A stretch of 64,000 bases of DNA from Corynebacterium ammoniagenes DSM 20306 (GCF_001941425.1 NZ_CP009244.1:682001-746000); one strand, 5' to 3'. Shown: positions 9,077-18,142, counted from the stretch's first letter. The notes: generated by a model from the letters alone, not told the origin. A program made the numbers and translations.

Positions 9077-9082
9077 TAGTTA

Positions 9083-10945
9083 ATGCACTCTTCAATTGCG
9101 ACCGTTTGCCTGTCCGGCACGCTCGCGGAGAAGCTTCGTGCTGCCGCGGATGCCGGCTTTGAAGGCGTAGAAATCTTCGAGCAAGACCTGGTTGTCTCCC
9201 CACATTCTCCCGAGCAGATTCGGGATCGTGCGGCAGAGCTGGGGCTGAGCCTCGACCTCTACCAGCCATTTCGGGATCTCTTAAGCGTGGAAGAAGATGT
9301 CTTTCAAGACAACCTGCGCCGACTCGAATCCAAATTCCAGCTCATGCAACGTTTGGGCATGGACCAGATTTTGGTGTGCTCGAATGTTGCCACCGCAACC
9401 GTGGATGATGACGCCGTGCGCGTGGACCAATTGCGCAGCGCGGGTGAGCTGGCTGCCCGCTATGGCTGCTATATCTCCTATGAAGCGTTGGCCTGGGGCA
9501 AATACGTCAATACCTACCAGCACGCCTATGACATCGTGGTGCAAGTAGACCACCCGAATGTCGGTACCTGCTTGGATTCGTTCCACATCTTGTCGCGCGG
9601 GGATGACCCCACGGCGATTGCAGATATGGATCCGGACAAGATCTTCTTTTTGCAGCTTGCCGATGCTCCGGCGATGGAAATGGGAATTCTTCCTTGGTCA
9701 CGCCACCACCGTGTCTTTCCCGGCGAGGGCGATTTTGACCTCAACTATTTCATGCAACAGGTGGCAAGATCAGGCTACGACGGACCGGTGTCATTGGAGA
9801 TCTTCAACGACGAATTCCGCGAAGCCGACGTTGCCCGCACCGCGATTGATGGATTGCGTTCGTTGATTTGGTTGGCGGATAAGACCACGGGCAGAGTCCC
9901 GCAGTCGCCGCTGGTCTTGCCGAAGCTTGCCGATGCCCAAACGCCCCAAGGCTTTGATTTCGTGGAGCTGCGCACCGGACGTTTAGGTGAGGTAACCAAG
10001 GCACTGCACCAGTTGGGCTTTCGTCTTGGTGGCTACCACCAATCCAAACCGGAATTTCAGGCGTGGGTGCAAGGCGATGTTCGCATCATTGTCGAAGACG
10101 AAGGCTCAACCGGCGGTGCTACCTCATTGACCGGTTTGGGCGTCATTGTTGAAGACGCCACCGCGGCGGCCGAGCGCGCAATGTCTTTGCAAGCAACCGC
10201 CGTGCCCCGCATTACCGGGGAAGGCGAAGAAGACCTGCACCCGGTGTATACCCCAAGTGGCTCAGAGCTGTATTTCTGCGGGCCCGGTCATGAGGGCCGC
10301 GGCAGCACCTGGGTTCCTGAATTCGGCTTCGAGCCAGAAGAAATCAGTAGCACAGATTCCACCAGCGCTTTGATCAACTCGGTGCACCATATTGCCTTGG
10401 CACAGCCGCGGCATACGGCGGCAGAAACTCGACTGTTTTACTCATCCGTGCTGGGGCTTGAACCAGCGGCACCGGAATTTATCCCGTCGCCCGCAGGTCT
10501 CGTGCACAAGCAAGCCATTGAGGGGCAGAAGGTCCGCTTTACCGTCTCGGCTGCGCCCGAAGGTTCTGAGCAAGGTGGATTTTTCGCCGAGCATTACCCA
10601 GAGCACATCACCTTTGGCTGCGATGACGTGTTCGCCGTGGCTAAGCGCGCGGTCAAACGTGGGCTTAAAATGCTGCCGATTCCCGAGAACTACTATGACG
10701 ACTTGGCAGCGCGCTTTGATTTAAAGCCCGCGTTTATTGCGCAGATCAAAGAGCTTAATATCTGCTATGACCGCAGCGAGCACGGCGAGTACCTGCACTT
10801 TTACACCGCACCTTTGGGTAATACCTTCTTCGAGGTCGCTCAAGTGCGCGGCGGTTACACAGGCTTTGGCTGGGCTGATGAGCCAATTCGCCTAGCCGCG
10901 CAGTATCGCGCGTTGCGCGATGATGTTCGCGGAATCCCACGTTAA
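9083..10945 (+). CDS. qsuB: 3-dehydroshikimate dehydratase fused to an HPPD-like domain
   Basis: 620 aa, matching the two-domain QsuB of corynebacteria. The N-terminal TIM barrel (about residues 1-265) converts 3-dehydroshikimate to protocatechuate. The metal ligands expected for this family fall at Glu134, Asp165, Gln191 and Glu239. The C-terminal half (about 290-615) is a 4-hydroxyphenylpyruvate-dioxygenase-like pair of VOC modules, with metal-site segments at Val-His-His-Ile and in a Tyr-Leu-His-Phe/Phe-Phe-Glu-Val region. The gene starts 6 bp after pcaC, so dehydratase and ring-cleavage enzymes are made together. Confidence 0.95.
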   Translation: MHSSIATVCLSGTLAEKLRAAADAGFEGVEIFEQDLVVSPHSPEQIRDRAAELGLSLDLYQPFRDLLSVEEDVFQDNLRRLESKFQLMQRLGMDQILVCSNVATATVDDDAVRVDQLRSAGELAARYGCYISYEALAWGKYVNTYQHAYDIVVQVDHPNVGTCLDSFHILSRGDDPTAIADMDPDKIFFLQLADAPAMEMGILPWSRHHRVFPGEGDFDLNYFMQQVARSGYDGPVSLEIFNDEFREADVARTAIDGLRSLIWLADKTTGRVPQSPLVLPKLADAQTPQGFDFVELRTGRLGEVTKALHQLGFRLGGYHQSKPEFQAWVQGDVRIIVEDEGSTGGATSLTGLGVIVEDATAAAERAMSLQATAVPRITGEGEEDLHPVYTPSGSELYFCGPGHEGRGSTWVPEFGFEPEEISSTDSTSALINSVHHIALAQPRHTAAETRLFYSSVLGLEPAAPEFIPSPAGLVHKQAIEGQKVRFTVSAAPEGSEQGGFFAEHYPEHITFGCDDVFAVAKRAVKRGLKMLPIPENYYDDLAARFDLKPAFIAQIKELNICYDRSEHGEYLHFYTAPLGNTFFEVAQVRGGYTGFGWADEPIRLAAQYRALRDDVRGIPR

Positions 10946-11008
10946 TTTCGCTCAGATTTCCACCAGTTTTCTCACTATATATTTCACAACCCGAGGATTT
11001 TCACCATA

Positions 11009-11878
11009 ATGACAGACAAAACCTTGCTTCTTGGCCTGGTCGGCCACGGAATTGCCAAATCACGGACCCCAGGCATGCAGGAAGCAGAAGGACTCGCGCA
11101 GGGCATTCCCACTGTCTACCGGGTTATTGACACCGCCGAAGAGCCGGCAAGCTCGTGGGACCTTAAAGACATTCTGGATGCCACGCGCGTCTTAGGATTC
11201 AACGGGTTAAATATCACCCACCCGCACAAACAAGAAGTCATTCCGTATCTTGATGAGGTTGATGAGCGCGCCGCTAAGATTGGCGCGGTGAATACCGTGG
11301 TGATTCGGGATGGCAAGTTTTACGGCTACAACACCGATGTCACAGGATTTGGTCGCGGGCTCGAGCAGGGGCTTCCCGATGCCAAGTTGGATAACGTCGT
11401 GCAAGTTGGTGCGGGCGGCGCCGGCAATGCCGTGGCACATTCATTAATTGCTGCGGGTGTAAAGAATCTCTACGTTGCAGACTTGGATCCGGAACGCGCG
11501 CAGCAACTGGCAGAAAATGTCGCGGCATCGGCCATCGCAACGGCCGGTTCTTTCACCGTTACCGGCGTTGATATGGCGGACGTCGAAGGCTACATCACCG
11601 AAGCTGATGGCGTTGTGAATGCGACCCCAGTAGGTATGGCGCAACTGCCTGGTACCGCTTTTGATACCTCTATTTTGAAGCCCTCCCAGTGGGTCAGCGA
11701 TGTTATTTACTTGCCTTTGGAAACGCAGCTCTTGCGTGAAGCTAAAGAAATTGGCTGTGCCGTCATCGATGGCTCCGGCATGGCGGTAGGCCAGGCGCTG
11801 GATGCTTTCAAGCACTTTACCGGCCGCGACGCTGATGCCGGACGCATGCGGGAGACCTTTATCGCGCAGGGGCAGTAA
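11009..11878 (+). CDS. qsuD: Quinate/shikimate dehydrogenase
   Basis: 289 aa of the AroE/YdiB/QsuD family. The catalytic Lys74 (in NITHPHK) and Asp110 (in YNTD) pair is present, followed by the dinucleotide-binding loop GAGGAG near residue 135. The substrate-binding start (Ser-Arg-Thr-Pro) resembles catabolic QsuD enzymes rather than biosynthetic AroE, which usually has Ser-Leu-Ser-Pro. It oxidises quinate or shikimate to the 3-dehydro acid, feeding QsuB. No dehydroquinate dehydratase (qsuC) is visible, so quinate use would need a gene elsewhere. Confidence 0.85.
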   Translation: MTDKTLLLGLVGHGIAKSRTPGMQEAEGLAQGIPTVYRVIDTAEEPASSWDLKDILDATRVLGFNGLNITHPHKQEVIPYLDEVDERAAKIGAVNTVVIRDGKFYGYNTDVTGFGRGLEQGLPDAKLDNVVQVGAGGAGNAVAHSLIAAGVKNLYVADLDPERAQQLAENVAASAIATAGSFTVTGVDMADVEGYITEADGVVNATPVGMAQLPGTAFDTSILKPSQWVSDVIYLPLETQLLREAKEIGCAVIDGSGMAVGQALDAFKHFTGRDADAGRMRETFIAQGQ

Positions 11879-11891
11879 ATAAAATAGCCGC

Positions 11892-11923
11892 CTGCGCCGC
11901 AGCACGGAACGTATAGTGTTTCT
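11892..11923 (+). promoter_or_regulatory. Leaderless promoter of iclR with palindrome
   Basis: A TATAGT -10 box at 11912-11917 ends 6 nt before the iclR ATG at 11924, and no Shine-Dalgarno sequence lies in between; this is the geometry of a leaderless transcript. An 11-bp palindrome, CTGCGCCGCAG, at 11892-11902 sits just upstream of the -10 box, where an autoregulator could bind. The -35 region is weak. Confidence 0.5.
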
Positions 11924-12715
11924 ATGGCGAATTCTAAGTCGGGGGAGACGGTCCTGGAACGCTGCGTTCGCGTGCTCGAAGCATTTGATCTCACTCATTC
12001 GTCGTTGACGGTGAGTGAGATTTCGCGTCGTGCCAACCTACCGATGTCCACCGCGCATCGCCTTGTCGCAGAGCTCGTGGACATCGGTTTATTGGACCGG
12101 GGCGAGGATAAACGCTTGGTCATGGGGCAGCGGGCTTGGGAAATCTTTGCGCGCACCAACCCCGTAGAATCACTGCGTTTTCGTGCACGTCCCGTTTTGG
12201 AGGGTGTGCATTCCGCTGTGCAGCAATTTACCTCGCTTGCGGTCCCGCAATTTGATGATGATGAAGTGCTCTTTATTGAGCGCTATACCCAATTCGGCGA
12301 TGCCGAGATCCGTGCGACCCAGGGTGGGCGCATGGACTTATTCGATAATTCCAATGGCATCATCTTTCTAGCCCACGCTCCCTTTGATGTATTAGAGCGC
12401 GTGTTTTCTAAACCCATGGTGTCTAAAACTGATGGCAAGACCTATGACGTTGCCGTGGTGCAAGAACAAGTAGAGTTTGCCCGGCGCATGGGATATGCCC
12501 GTGTGTCCAATGGCATGGTGCGCGAAAACGTGGCCTATGCCGTTCCTCTCATGGGCACCGATGGCCGTGTCGTCGCGGCCATCTCCGTGGTGGGACGTGC
12601 CGATGAATGTGATGATGATGTCATCTTGACCGTCCTGGCAGCCTCTGGAAACCAGCTCTCACATGGCGAAAACCCATTGATGCTCCCGCGCATTCCGCGG
12701 CATGGCCGGGCCTAA
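11924..12715 (+). CDS. IclR-family transcriptional regulator
   Basis: 263 aa. An N-terminal winged helix-turn-helix (about residues 10-70, with VSEISRRANLPMSTAHRLV) is followed by the IclR effector domain (about 80-255). IclR proteins next to pca genes (PcaR, PobR, PcaU types) respond to protocatechuate, 4-hydroxybenzoate or beta-ketoadipate. It is the last gene of the pca-qsu run but seems to have its own leaderless promoter. Likely targets are the two CCATTCAATGG palindromes before pcaH and the MHS transporter gene. Confidence 0.85.
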   Translation: MANSKSGETVLERCVRVLEAFDLTHSSLTVSEISRRANLPMSTAHRLVAELVDIGLLDRGEDKRLVMGQRAWEIFARTNPVESLRFRARPVLEGVHSAVQQFTSLAVPQFDDDEVLFIERYTQFGDAEIRATQGGRMDLFDNSNGIIFLAHAPFDVLERVFSKPMVSKTDGKTYDVAVVQEQVEFARRMGYARVSNGMVRENVAYAVPLMGTDGRVVAAISVVGRADECDDDVILTVLAASGNQLSHGENPLMLPRIPRHGRA

Positions 12716-12816
12716 CACCACCTATTCCAGCCATTTTTTCTAAGAAAAATGACGACTTTTCACGGTCCTTAGACCCCTAGTTCGGGATCTGAACAGCCGT
12801 ACCGCAGGCGAATTAC

Positions 12817-12828
12817 GGGTGATCACCC
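12817..12828. promoter_or_regulatory. 12-bp perfect palindrome GGGTGATCACCC
   Basis: It lies in the 290-bp region between iclR and the MHS transporter gene, about 180 bp before the transporter start. A perfect palindrome of this kind may be a second operator. I found no second copy before pcaH, only a looser GAGTGACCACCC sequence at the corresponding place. Confidence 0.4.
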
Positions 12829-12916
12829 CCTGCTACCCCCGTTTGTGCAAGGGTGTCGTGTGAGCTGCGCGTTTTACGGGTTTCAGGTTCGTTATCCGCA
12901 CCTAATGCCGATTATC

Positions 12917-12927
12917 CCATTCAATGG
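12917..12927. promoter_or_regulatory. Candidate IclR-type operator CCATTCAATGG (copy 2)
   Basis: Identical to the element before pcaH, with two further matching bases on the 5' side. It lies about 80 bp before the transporter start codon and links the importer to the pca-qsu operon as one regulon. Confidence 0.5.
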
Positions 12928-13005
12928 CAAATAATTGGTCATGTGTTGCTTCTCTCACTAAGTTACTCGTATCGATTCAAATCACGTTTAGTAGGGAGAA
13001 TGGTC

Positions 13006-14343
13006 GTGACTAAACAAATTGTTGGCACATTGCCACAAACACACGCTGAAGATTCGGCGCATGCCCACCGCCAGAACCCGCGCAAAGCGGCACTAGCTTC
13101 TTTTCTCGGTTCGACGTTGGAGTACTACGACTACGTGCTGTACGGCACCGCATCGGCTTTGGTATTTAGCCGTTTGTTCTTTGACGCCAACAACCCAACC
13201 TTGGCCACCATCGGTGCCTTGATGACGTTCGGTGTTGCCTATATTGCACGCCCGTTGGGTGGACTGGTCATGGCGCACATCGGTGACCGCATCGGCCGCA
13301 AGACCGCGTTGATGATCACCTTGGTGGTCATGGGTATTTCTTCTATCTCCATTGGTCTTTTGCCCACTTTTGATCAGATCGGCATCACGGCAACCATCTT
13401 GTTGTTGGTCTGCCGCATCGCCCAGGGCTTTTCTGCCGGCGCAGAAGCAGCTGGTGCGTCGACGATGACGATGGAGCACTCGCCAGAAGGCAAGCGCGGC
13501 TTTTTCACCTCTTCGGTGATGCTCGGCTGTTCCGCCGGTAACGTCCTTGCTGCCCTAGTGATGGTTCCCATCATGATGATGCCCGAAGAAGCCATGTTGG
13601 CTTGGGGCTGGCGCATTCCCTTCCTGCTGTCCGCAGTAGTGCTTGGCGTTGCATACTTCGTGCGCACCCACCTGGAAGAAACCCCGGTCTTTGAAGACAA
13701 CGAAGACGAGGTGGCTAAGCGCAAGGCTCCAGCCATTGAGGTATTGAAGAAGCAGCCGATGGATGTCGTCCGCGTCTTCTTCATCACCTTCTACTCGGTC
13801 GTGCAGTCCACCTTCATGGTCTACGCGCTAAGCTACGCCACCGAGCACACCAATATTGAGCGTTCCACCATGCTCATCGTTAACGCTGTGGCGATGACCG
13901 TGTCCATGGTCGCTATTCCATTGGCTGCCAAGCTGGGCGATCGAATTGGACGCAAGCCAACCTTGCTCATCGGCGCGGTCGGCTGCATCATCACCACTTA
14001 CTTCTACTTCGATGCACTCACGAATGAAAATATCGTGCTCGTCTTTATCCTGTGCATCTTGAACCAAGGCTTGTTCTACTCCTGCTGGAATGGTGTCTGG
14101 TGCGTCTTCTTCCCAGAGATGTTCGCGCAAGAATACCGCTACACCGGTATGGCCATGGGCAACCAGCTGGGCCTGGTACTCACCGGCTTTGGCCCTGCAA
14201 TCAGCGCCGCAATCTACGTCACCTTCGGATGGCACGGCGTGGTTACCTTCGTCGCAGGCTGCATCGCCATCGCAGGTGTATTTATTATCTCCGCCCGCGA
14301 GACCGCCTTTACCAAGCTCGAAGATCTCGGTAAGCGTCAGTAG
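13006..14343 (+). CDS. MHS-family aromatic/shikimate:H+ symporter
   Basis: 445 aa from the GTG at 13006. This start is chosen because AGGGAG ends 7 nt before it, while the ATG at 13000 is too close and the longer open frame has no ribosome site. It has twelve membrane segments of the metabolite:H+ symporter subfamily (ShiA, PcaT, KgtP types): an N-terminal LGSTLEYYDYVLYGTAS segment, the loop GDRIGRK after TM2 and a second GDRIGRK in the middle. It sits beside the qsu/pca genes and shares their palindrome, so shikimate, quinate or protocatechuate is the likely cargo. Confidence 0.85.
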   Translation: MTKQIVGTLPQTHAEDSAHAHRQNPRKAALASFLGSTLEYYDYVLYGTASALVFSRLFFDANNPTLATIGALMTFGVAYIARPLGGLVMAHIGDRIGRKTALMITLVVMGISSISIGLLPTFDQIGITATILLLVCRIAQGFSAGAEAAGASTMTMEHSPEGKRGFFTSSVMLGCSAGNVLAALVMVPIMMMPEEAMLAWGWRIPFLLSAVVLGVAYFVRTHLEETPVFEDNEDEVAKRKAPAIEVLKKQPMDVVRVFFITFYSVVQSTFMVYALSYATEHTNIERSTMLIVNAVAMTVSMVAIPLAAKLGDRIGRKPTLLIGAVGCIITTYFYFDALTNENIVLVFILCILNQGLFYSCWNGVWCVFFPEMFAQEYRYTGMAMGNQLGLVLTGFGPAISAAIYVTFGWHGVVTFVAGCIAIAGVFIISARETAFTKLEDLGKRQ

Positions 14344-14368
14344 CGCCAGGGATATAAGGAATACAACC

Positions 14369-15472
14369 ATGACGGAGAAAAAGATTCGCGTCGGCATCAT
14401 CGGCTGCGGTGTCATTGCGAAGAACCATCAGCAAGCTTTTCAAGCCCATCCCCACGCAGAGGTTGTCGGCGTAGTCGATGTCGATATCAGGCGCGCACAA
14501 GACTTTGCCGCGCAGTGGGATATCCCCAATGCTTACTCTGATGTTGCCGAGCTTTTAGCGTCAGGGATTGATGCGGTAGCAATTTGTACCCCGCACCCAA
14601 CCCATGAGGCATTGGTTATTCAAGCCGCTGAAGCCGGCGTGCATGTCTTATGCGAAAAGCCACTGTCGACGGATTTCGCAGCCACCCAACGCATGATCAC
14701 CGCGTGTGAGAATGCGGGAGTGCTACTCAGCGGCATGTTCCAGCGCCGCTGGTGGCCTGCTGCCCAAGAGATCAAAGCAGCCGTTGAACACAACCCAGCA
14801 ATTATGGGGCATGTGCACCTGGCGTTGCACCGCGAGCATTCGTATTACACCCGCGATGCCTGGCGCGGCAGCTGGGACGCTGATGGCGGTGGGGTCATGA
14901 TGAACCAAGCCGTGCACTACATTGACCTGCTTTTATGGTTTATGGGCGATGTCGTGGAAGTCAGCGGCCGGCTAAATAGCTTCAAGCACGCCGACAATAT
15001 TGAGGTCGAAGACTCCGCCGTTGCCACCTTAACTTTCGCCTCCGGAGCCATGGCCACGTTAAATCTCACCACCTCGGCAACCCCGGCGTTTGGCGCCACT
15101 GTGCATGTCACCACCCGCGATGGCAGTTCCATGACCTTATTGGAAAGCCCGGAGGGCACGGAAGGTCGGTTGATCAATAACGGCCACGGTGACCACATTG
15201 ACTCCACCGCGGCGTACCCAGAAGGCATTGTGCCCAACGTGGACCTGCGCACGATTAATGATCAGCTCATTCCTTTCCACACTTTGCAGGTAGCCAACTT
15301 CGTCGACGCACTACTGGGAACGCAGCAATTGCTTGTCGATGGCCCCGAGGCCACCAAAGCACTCCGCACGCTGTTGGCGGTCTATCAATCACACCGCACA
15401 GGCCAGCCGGTGCTAGTGGGCAATACACCTGCGCCAACAACAGTGCGCGTGCCAGAGGATATCGGAATTTAA
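14369..15472 (+). CDS. Gfo/Idh/MocA family oxidoreductase
   Basis: 367 aa from the ATG at 14369; the frame is open further upstream but only by overlap with the transporter gene. The N-terminal Rossmann domain has GCGVIAKNH (about residue 11). The EKPL motif lies near residue 95, and a substrate-domain Gln-Ala-Val-His-Tyr-Ile-Asp segment near 185 supplies the catalytic His/Asp. Family members oxidise hydroxyls of cyclitols, sugars or sugar acids with NAD(P). It is the first enzyme gene after the MHS transporter and probably acts on the same or a related substrate. Confidence 0.85.
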   Translation: MTEKKIRVGIIGCGVIAKNHQQAFQAHPHAEVVGVVDVDIRRAQDFAAQWDIPNAYSDVAELLASGIDAVAICTPHPTHEALVIQAAEAGVHVLCEKPLSTDFAATQRMITACENAGVLLSGMFQRRWWPAAQEIKAAVEHNPAIMGHVHLALHREHSYYTRDAWRGSWDADGGGVMMNQAVHYIDLLLWFMGDVVEVSGRLNSFKHADNIEVEDSAVATLTFASGAMATLNLTTSATPAFGATVHVTTRDGSSMTLLESPEGTEGRLINNGHGDHIDSTAAYPEGIVPNVDLRTINDQLIPFHTLQVANFVDALLGTQQLLVDGPEATKALRTLLAVYQSHRTGQPVLVGNTPAPTTVRVPEDIGI

Positions 15473-15484
15473 AGGATTCATGCA

Positions 15485-16291
15485 GTGAGTACACGTGAGC
15501 TGGGAGTAGCGCCGCTGTCGGCGCTGAATACCTCCCCAGAGGATTTCATCTATCAGGCTCAGGAAGTAGGTTTTGATTTCGTCGGCCTGCGCGTTATCCC
15601 GGTTACCCCGCAGGAGCCGCAATACGATCTTTCTGAAGGCTCTGAGCTATTTAACAAGGTCATCAAGGCGCTGGACCGCACCGGGTTATATGTCAAAGAT
15701 GCTGAGTTTATCCTGCTCGATGGCACTGACCAGCGTGATCAGTGGATGACCGCACTGGAGCGTGCAGCGCTATTTGGTGCGCGCACGCTGACGGTTGCCG
15801 TGGGCATGACGGATCTGGCCAAGACCAAAGATATCGTCACCGAGATGGTCGAAGCCGGCAAAGATTTCAATGTCACCCCGGCTATTGAACCCATTTCCTA
15901 TCAGGGTGTACGTGATCTTGACGCAGTGGAGGAGATCGCAAAGACCGGCAGTTTCTTTTTGCCAGATACTTTGCACTTACACCGCTTTGGCGCAACACCG
16001 CAGCAGCTTGGTGCTGTCACCGCGCACATTCCCATGATCCAAATCTGCGGCGCGGAACCACAACGCCCGACTAACCGTGAGGGATTAGTGGAGGAGTCCC
16101 GGGGGCATCGACTAGCACCGAATGCTGGTGCGAGCGATGTCGTGGGCTACCTGCGTGCCGTGTCACCGGATATCCCTGTGAGCGTGGAAGCACCTAATGA
16201 CATCTTCGTTGGCCAATACGGCTCGCGCGCGTGGCTAGAAAAGCTTCATCAAGCCGGCCGCGACGTCATTGCCTCAGCGGCTCACTCGTGA
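15485..16291 (+). CDS. TIM-barrel sugar isomerase/epimerase-like protein
   Basis: 268 aa of the xylose isomerase-like (AP endonuclease 2) superfamily. It has a GTG start at 15485 with AAAGGA 7 nt before it. Putative metal ligands are Glu in PAIEPISY, Asp and His in LPDTLHLHRFG, Gln in MIQICG and Glu in VSVEAPN. Relatives isomerise ketoses, dehydrate 2-keto-inositol or dehydrate 3-dehydroshikimate. Next to an Idh-type oxidoreductase, a dehydration or epimerisation of the keto product is plausible. Confidence 0.75.
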   Translation: MSTRELGVAPLSALNTSPEDFIYQAQEVGFDFVGLRVIPVTPQEPQYDLSEGSELFNKVIKALDRTGLYVKDAEFILLDGTDQRDQWMTALERAALFGARTLTVAVGMTDLAKTKDIVTEMVEAGKDFNVTPAIEPISYQGVRDLDAVEEIAKTGSFFLPDTLHLHRFGATPQQLGAVTAHIPMIQICGAEPQRPTNREGLVEESRGHRLAPNAGASDVVGYLRAVSPDIPVSVEAPNDIFVGQYGSRAWLEKLHQAGRDVIASAAHS

Positions 16292-16344
16292 GCTCCTCGT
16301 GAGCCACTTTTGGGTCAGTTAAAAAATAAGGAGTAAAAACTTTC

Positions 16345-18138
16345 ATGTCCATTTCTTCGTACGCGAACCCACCGACACAAGGACTTCCCACCGAAACTTT
16401 TGATGTCGTGGTGGTCGGCTCTGGTGCTGGCGGGCTTTCCGCAGCGGTCACGGCCGCCTACCACGGGCTATCTGTCTGCGTGGTGGAAAAAGCTGAGGTA
16501 CTCGGCGGCGCTACCTCCTGGTCCGGCGGCTGGGCGTGGACCCCGGGCACGCACTATGCCAAAGAAGATGGGGTAGTGGAATCTAAGGAAGAATTCCAGA
16601 CCTATTTGAAAAATGTCTTGGGCGAGCGCTACGACATCGAAGCCGATAATATCGACGCCTTCCTCGAAGCCGCGCCGCACATGGTGGAATTCTTCGCGAA
16701 GAAGACCTCGCTGGATTTCACTCCCGGCGCGAAAATCCGCGATATTTACGGCCAATTGCCATCCGCGGGTACCGGTCACCGCTCCGTGGGCCCGAAGCCC
16801 TTTAATCTGAAAAACGTCAAGCCTTCCCTGCGGAAGAAGCTACGCCACCAGCTGTATGAAACCTCTTTCTTAGGCATGGGCATTATGGCCGGACCAGACC
16901 TGACGAAGTTCTTATCCGCCTCGCAACTTGACCCTCGCGGTTGGATTCACGCCACGCGCCGGGTTATTACCCACATCTTTGATTTGCTGCTGCACGGTCG
17001 CACCATGCACTTGGTCAACGGCACTGCTTTGACCGCGCGTTTGGCCAAATCCGCTGATGACCTGGGCGTGCAATTGCGCACCAACACCACAGCACTGGAA
17101 CTTATCCGAGATAATAAAGAAGATGGTGCTGGCACCCGGATTAGTGGAGTGAAGGTACAGGGGGCATCGGGAAGCTATGTGCTCGAAGCAAATAAAGGCG
17201 TTGTGCTCGCCACCGGTGGCTTCCCCAATAATGTGGAATTGCGCCGCGAGCTGTTCCCCAAGACCCCCACGGGACAAGAACACCACACCCTAGCGCCGCA
17301 GGAGACCACCGGCGATGGCCTGCGCATGGCCCAAGATGTTGGGGCGCATTTTGTCAACGATAATAATTCCCCGGCCGCCTGGTGCCCGGTGTCTTTGGTT
17401 CCGTACTTCAACGGCAAGACCGGCGTGTTCCCACACATCATGGATCGTGCAAAACCCGGCTCCATTGGCGTGATGAAAAACGGCAAGCGCTTTGTCAATG
17501 AAGCCAATGGCTACTTTAACTACGTCGACGGCATGATTAAGGCCACCAAGGACGGCGAGCCTGTGACCTCCTGGCAAATTGCCGATGCCAGCTTCGTGCG
17601 CAAATACCCCTTAGGAATGGCCAAGCCTTTCCCCATGCCGCTATTTCCATACCTGGCTTCGGGCTATTTGAAAAAGGGCAAGACCTTAGAAGAACTAGCC
17701 CGCAAGTGCGGCATTGACTCAGAGGGGCTCAAAACCACCGTCGAAGAATTCAACGCGGCTGCCCGCAACGGCCAAGACCCGGAATTCGGGCGAGGCGAGA
17801 CCGAATTTAACCGCTATGGCGGCGACCAAAAAGTCGAGCCCAACCCGTCACTCGGGGCCTTGGAAAAGGGGCCATTCTATGCAGTTCAGGTCTACCCGGG
17901 CAGCTTCGGCACCTTCGCTGGCATCGCGGCGAATGGACAAGGCGCGGTGCTCAATGAACAAGGAGAGGTGATAGAAGGCCTGTTCACCGCAGGCAATGAC
18001 CGCAATTCCATCATGGGTGGCTTCTACCCAGCCGGCGGCGTCAACCTGGGTCCTGCACTGGGCTTTGGCTACATCATCGGCCGTGCCTTGGCCGGCGCCG
18101 AAGAATATGAAGTTAGTGAAAACAAATCCACACTCTAA
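16345..18138 (+). CDS. FAD-dependent dehydrogenase (KstD/fumarate reductase flavoprotein type)
   Basis: 597 aa of the FAD_binding_2 family. The FAD loop is VVVGSGAGGLSAA near residue 24, followed by a Glu-Lys-Ala acidic end and a Gly-Gly-Ala-Thr-Ser-Trp-Ser-Gly-Gly segment. The C-terminal FAD contact is GGVNLGPALGFGYIIGRALAG. Relatives include 3-ketosteroid 1-dehydrogenases, 4-oxocyclohexanecarboxylate desaturases and fumarate reductases. A desaturase that helps aromatise an oxo-ring acid would fit the neighbouring protocatechuate genes, but this is inference. AAGGAG precedes the ATG by 11 nt. Confidence 0.8.
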   Translation: MSISSYANPPTQGLPTETFDVVVVGSGAGGLSAAVTAAYHGLSVCVVEKAEVLGGATSWSGGWAWTPGTHYAKEDGVVESKEEFQTYLKNVLGERYDIEADNIDAFLEAAPHMVEFFAKKTSLDFTPGAKIRDIYGQLPSAGTGHRSVGPKPFNLKNVKPSLRKKLRHQLYETSFLGMGIMAGPDLTKFLSASQLDPRGWIHATRRVITHIFDLLLHGRTMHLVNGTALTARLAKSADDLGVQLRTNTTALELIRDNKEDGAGTRISGVKVQGASGSYVLEANKGVVLATGGFPNNVELRRELFPKTPTGQEHHTLAPQETTGDGLRMAQDVGAHFVNDNNSPAAWCPVSLVPYFNGKTGVFPHIMDRAKPGSIGVMKNGKRFVNEANGYFNYVDGMIKATKDGEPVTSWQIADASFVRKYPLGMAKPFPMPLFPYLASGYLKKGKTLEELARKCGIDSEGLKTTVEEFNAAARNGQDPEFGRGETEFNRYGGDQKVEPNPSLGALEKGPFYAVQVYPGSFGTFAGIAANGQGAVLNEQGEVIEGLFTAGNDRNSIMGGFYPAGGVNLGPALGFGYIIGRALAGAEEYEVSENKSTL

Positions 18139-18142
18139 AATT

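Noticed and set aside
12853-13005. Longer N-terminus of the MHS transporter
   Set aside because: The extra residues overlap the operator CCATTCAATGG, and a ribosome site fits the GTG at 13006.
14090-14368. Longer N-terminus of the Gfo/Idh/MocA protein
   Set aside because: It lies inside the transporter gene in another frame; the Rossmann fold starts right after the ATG at 14369.
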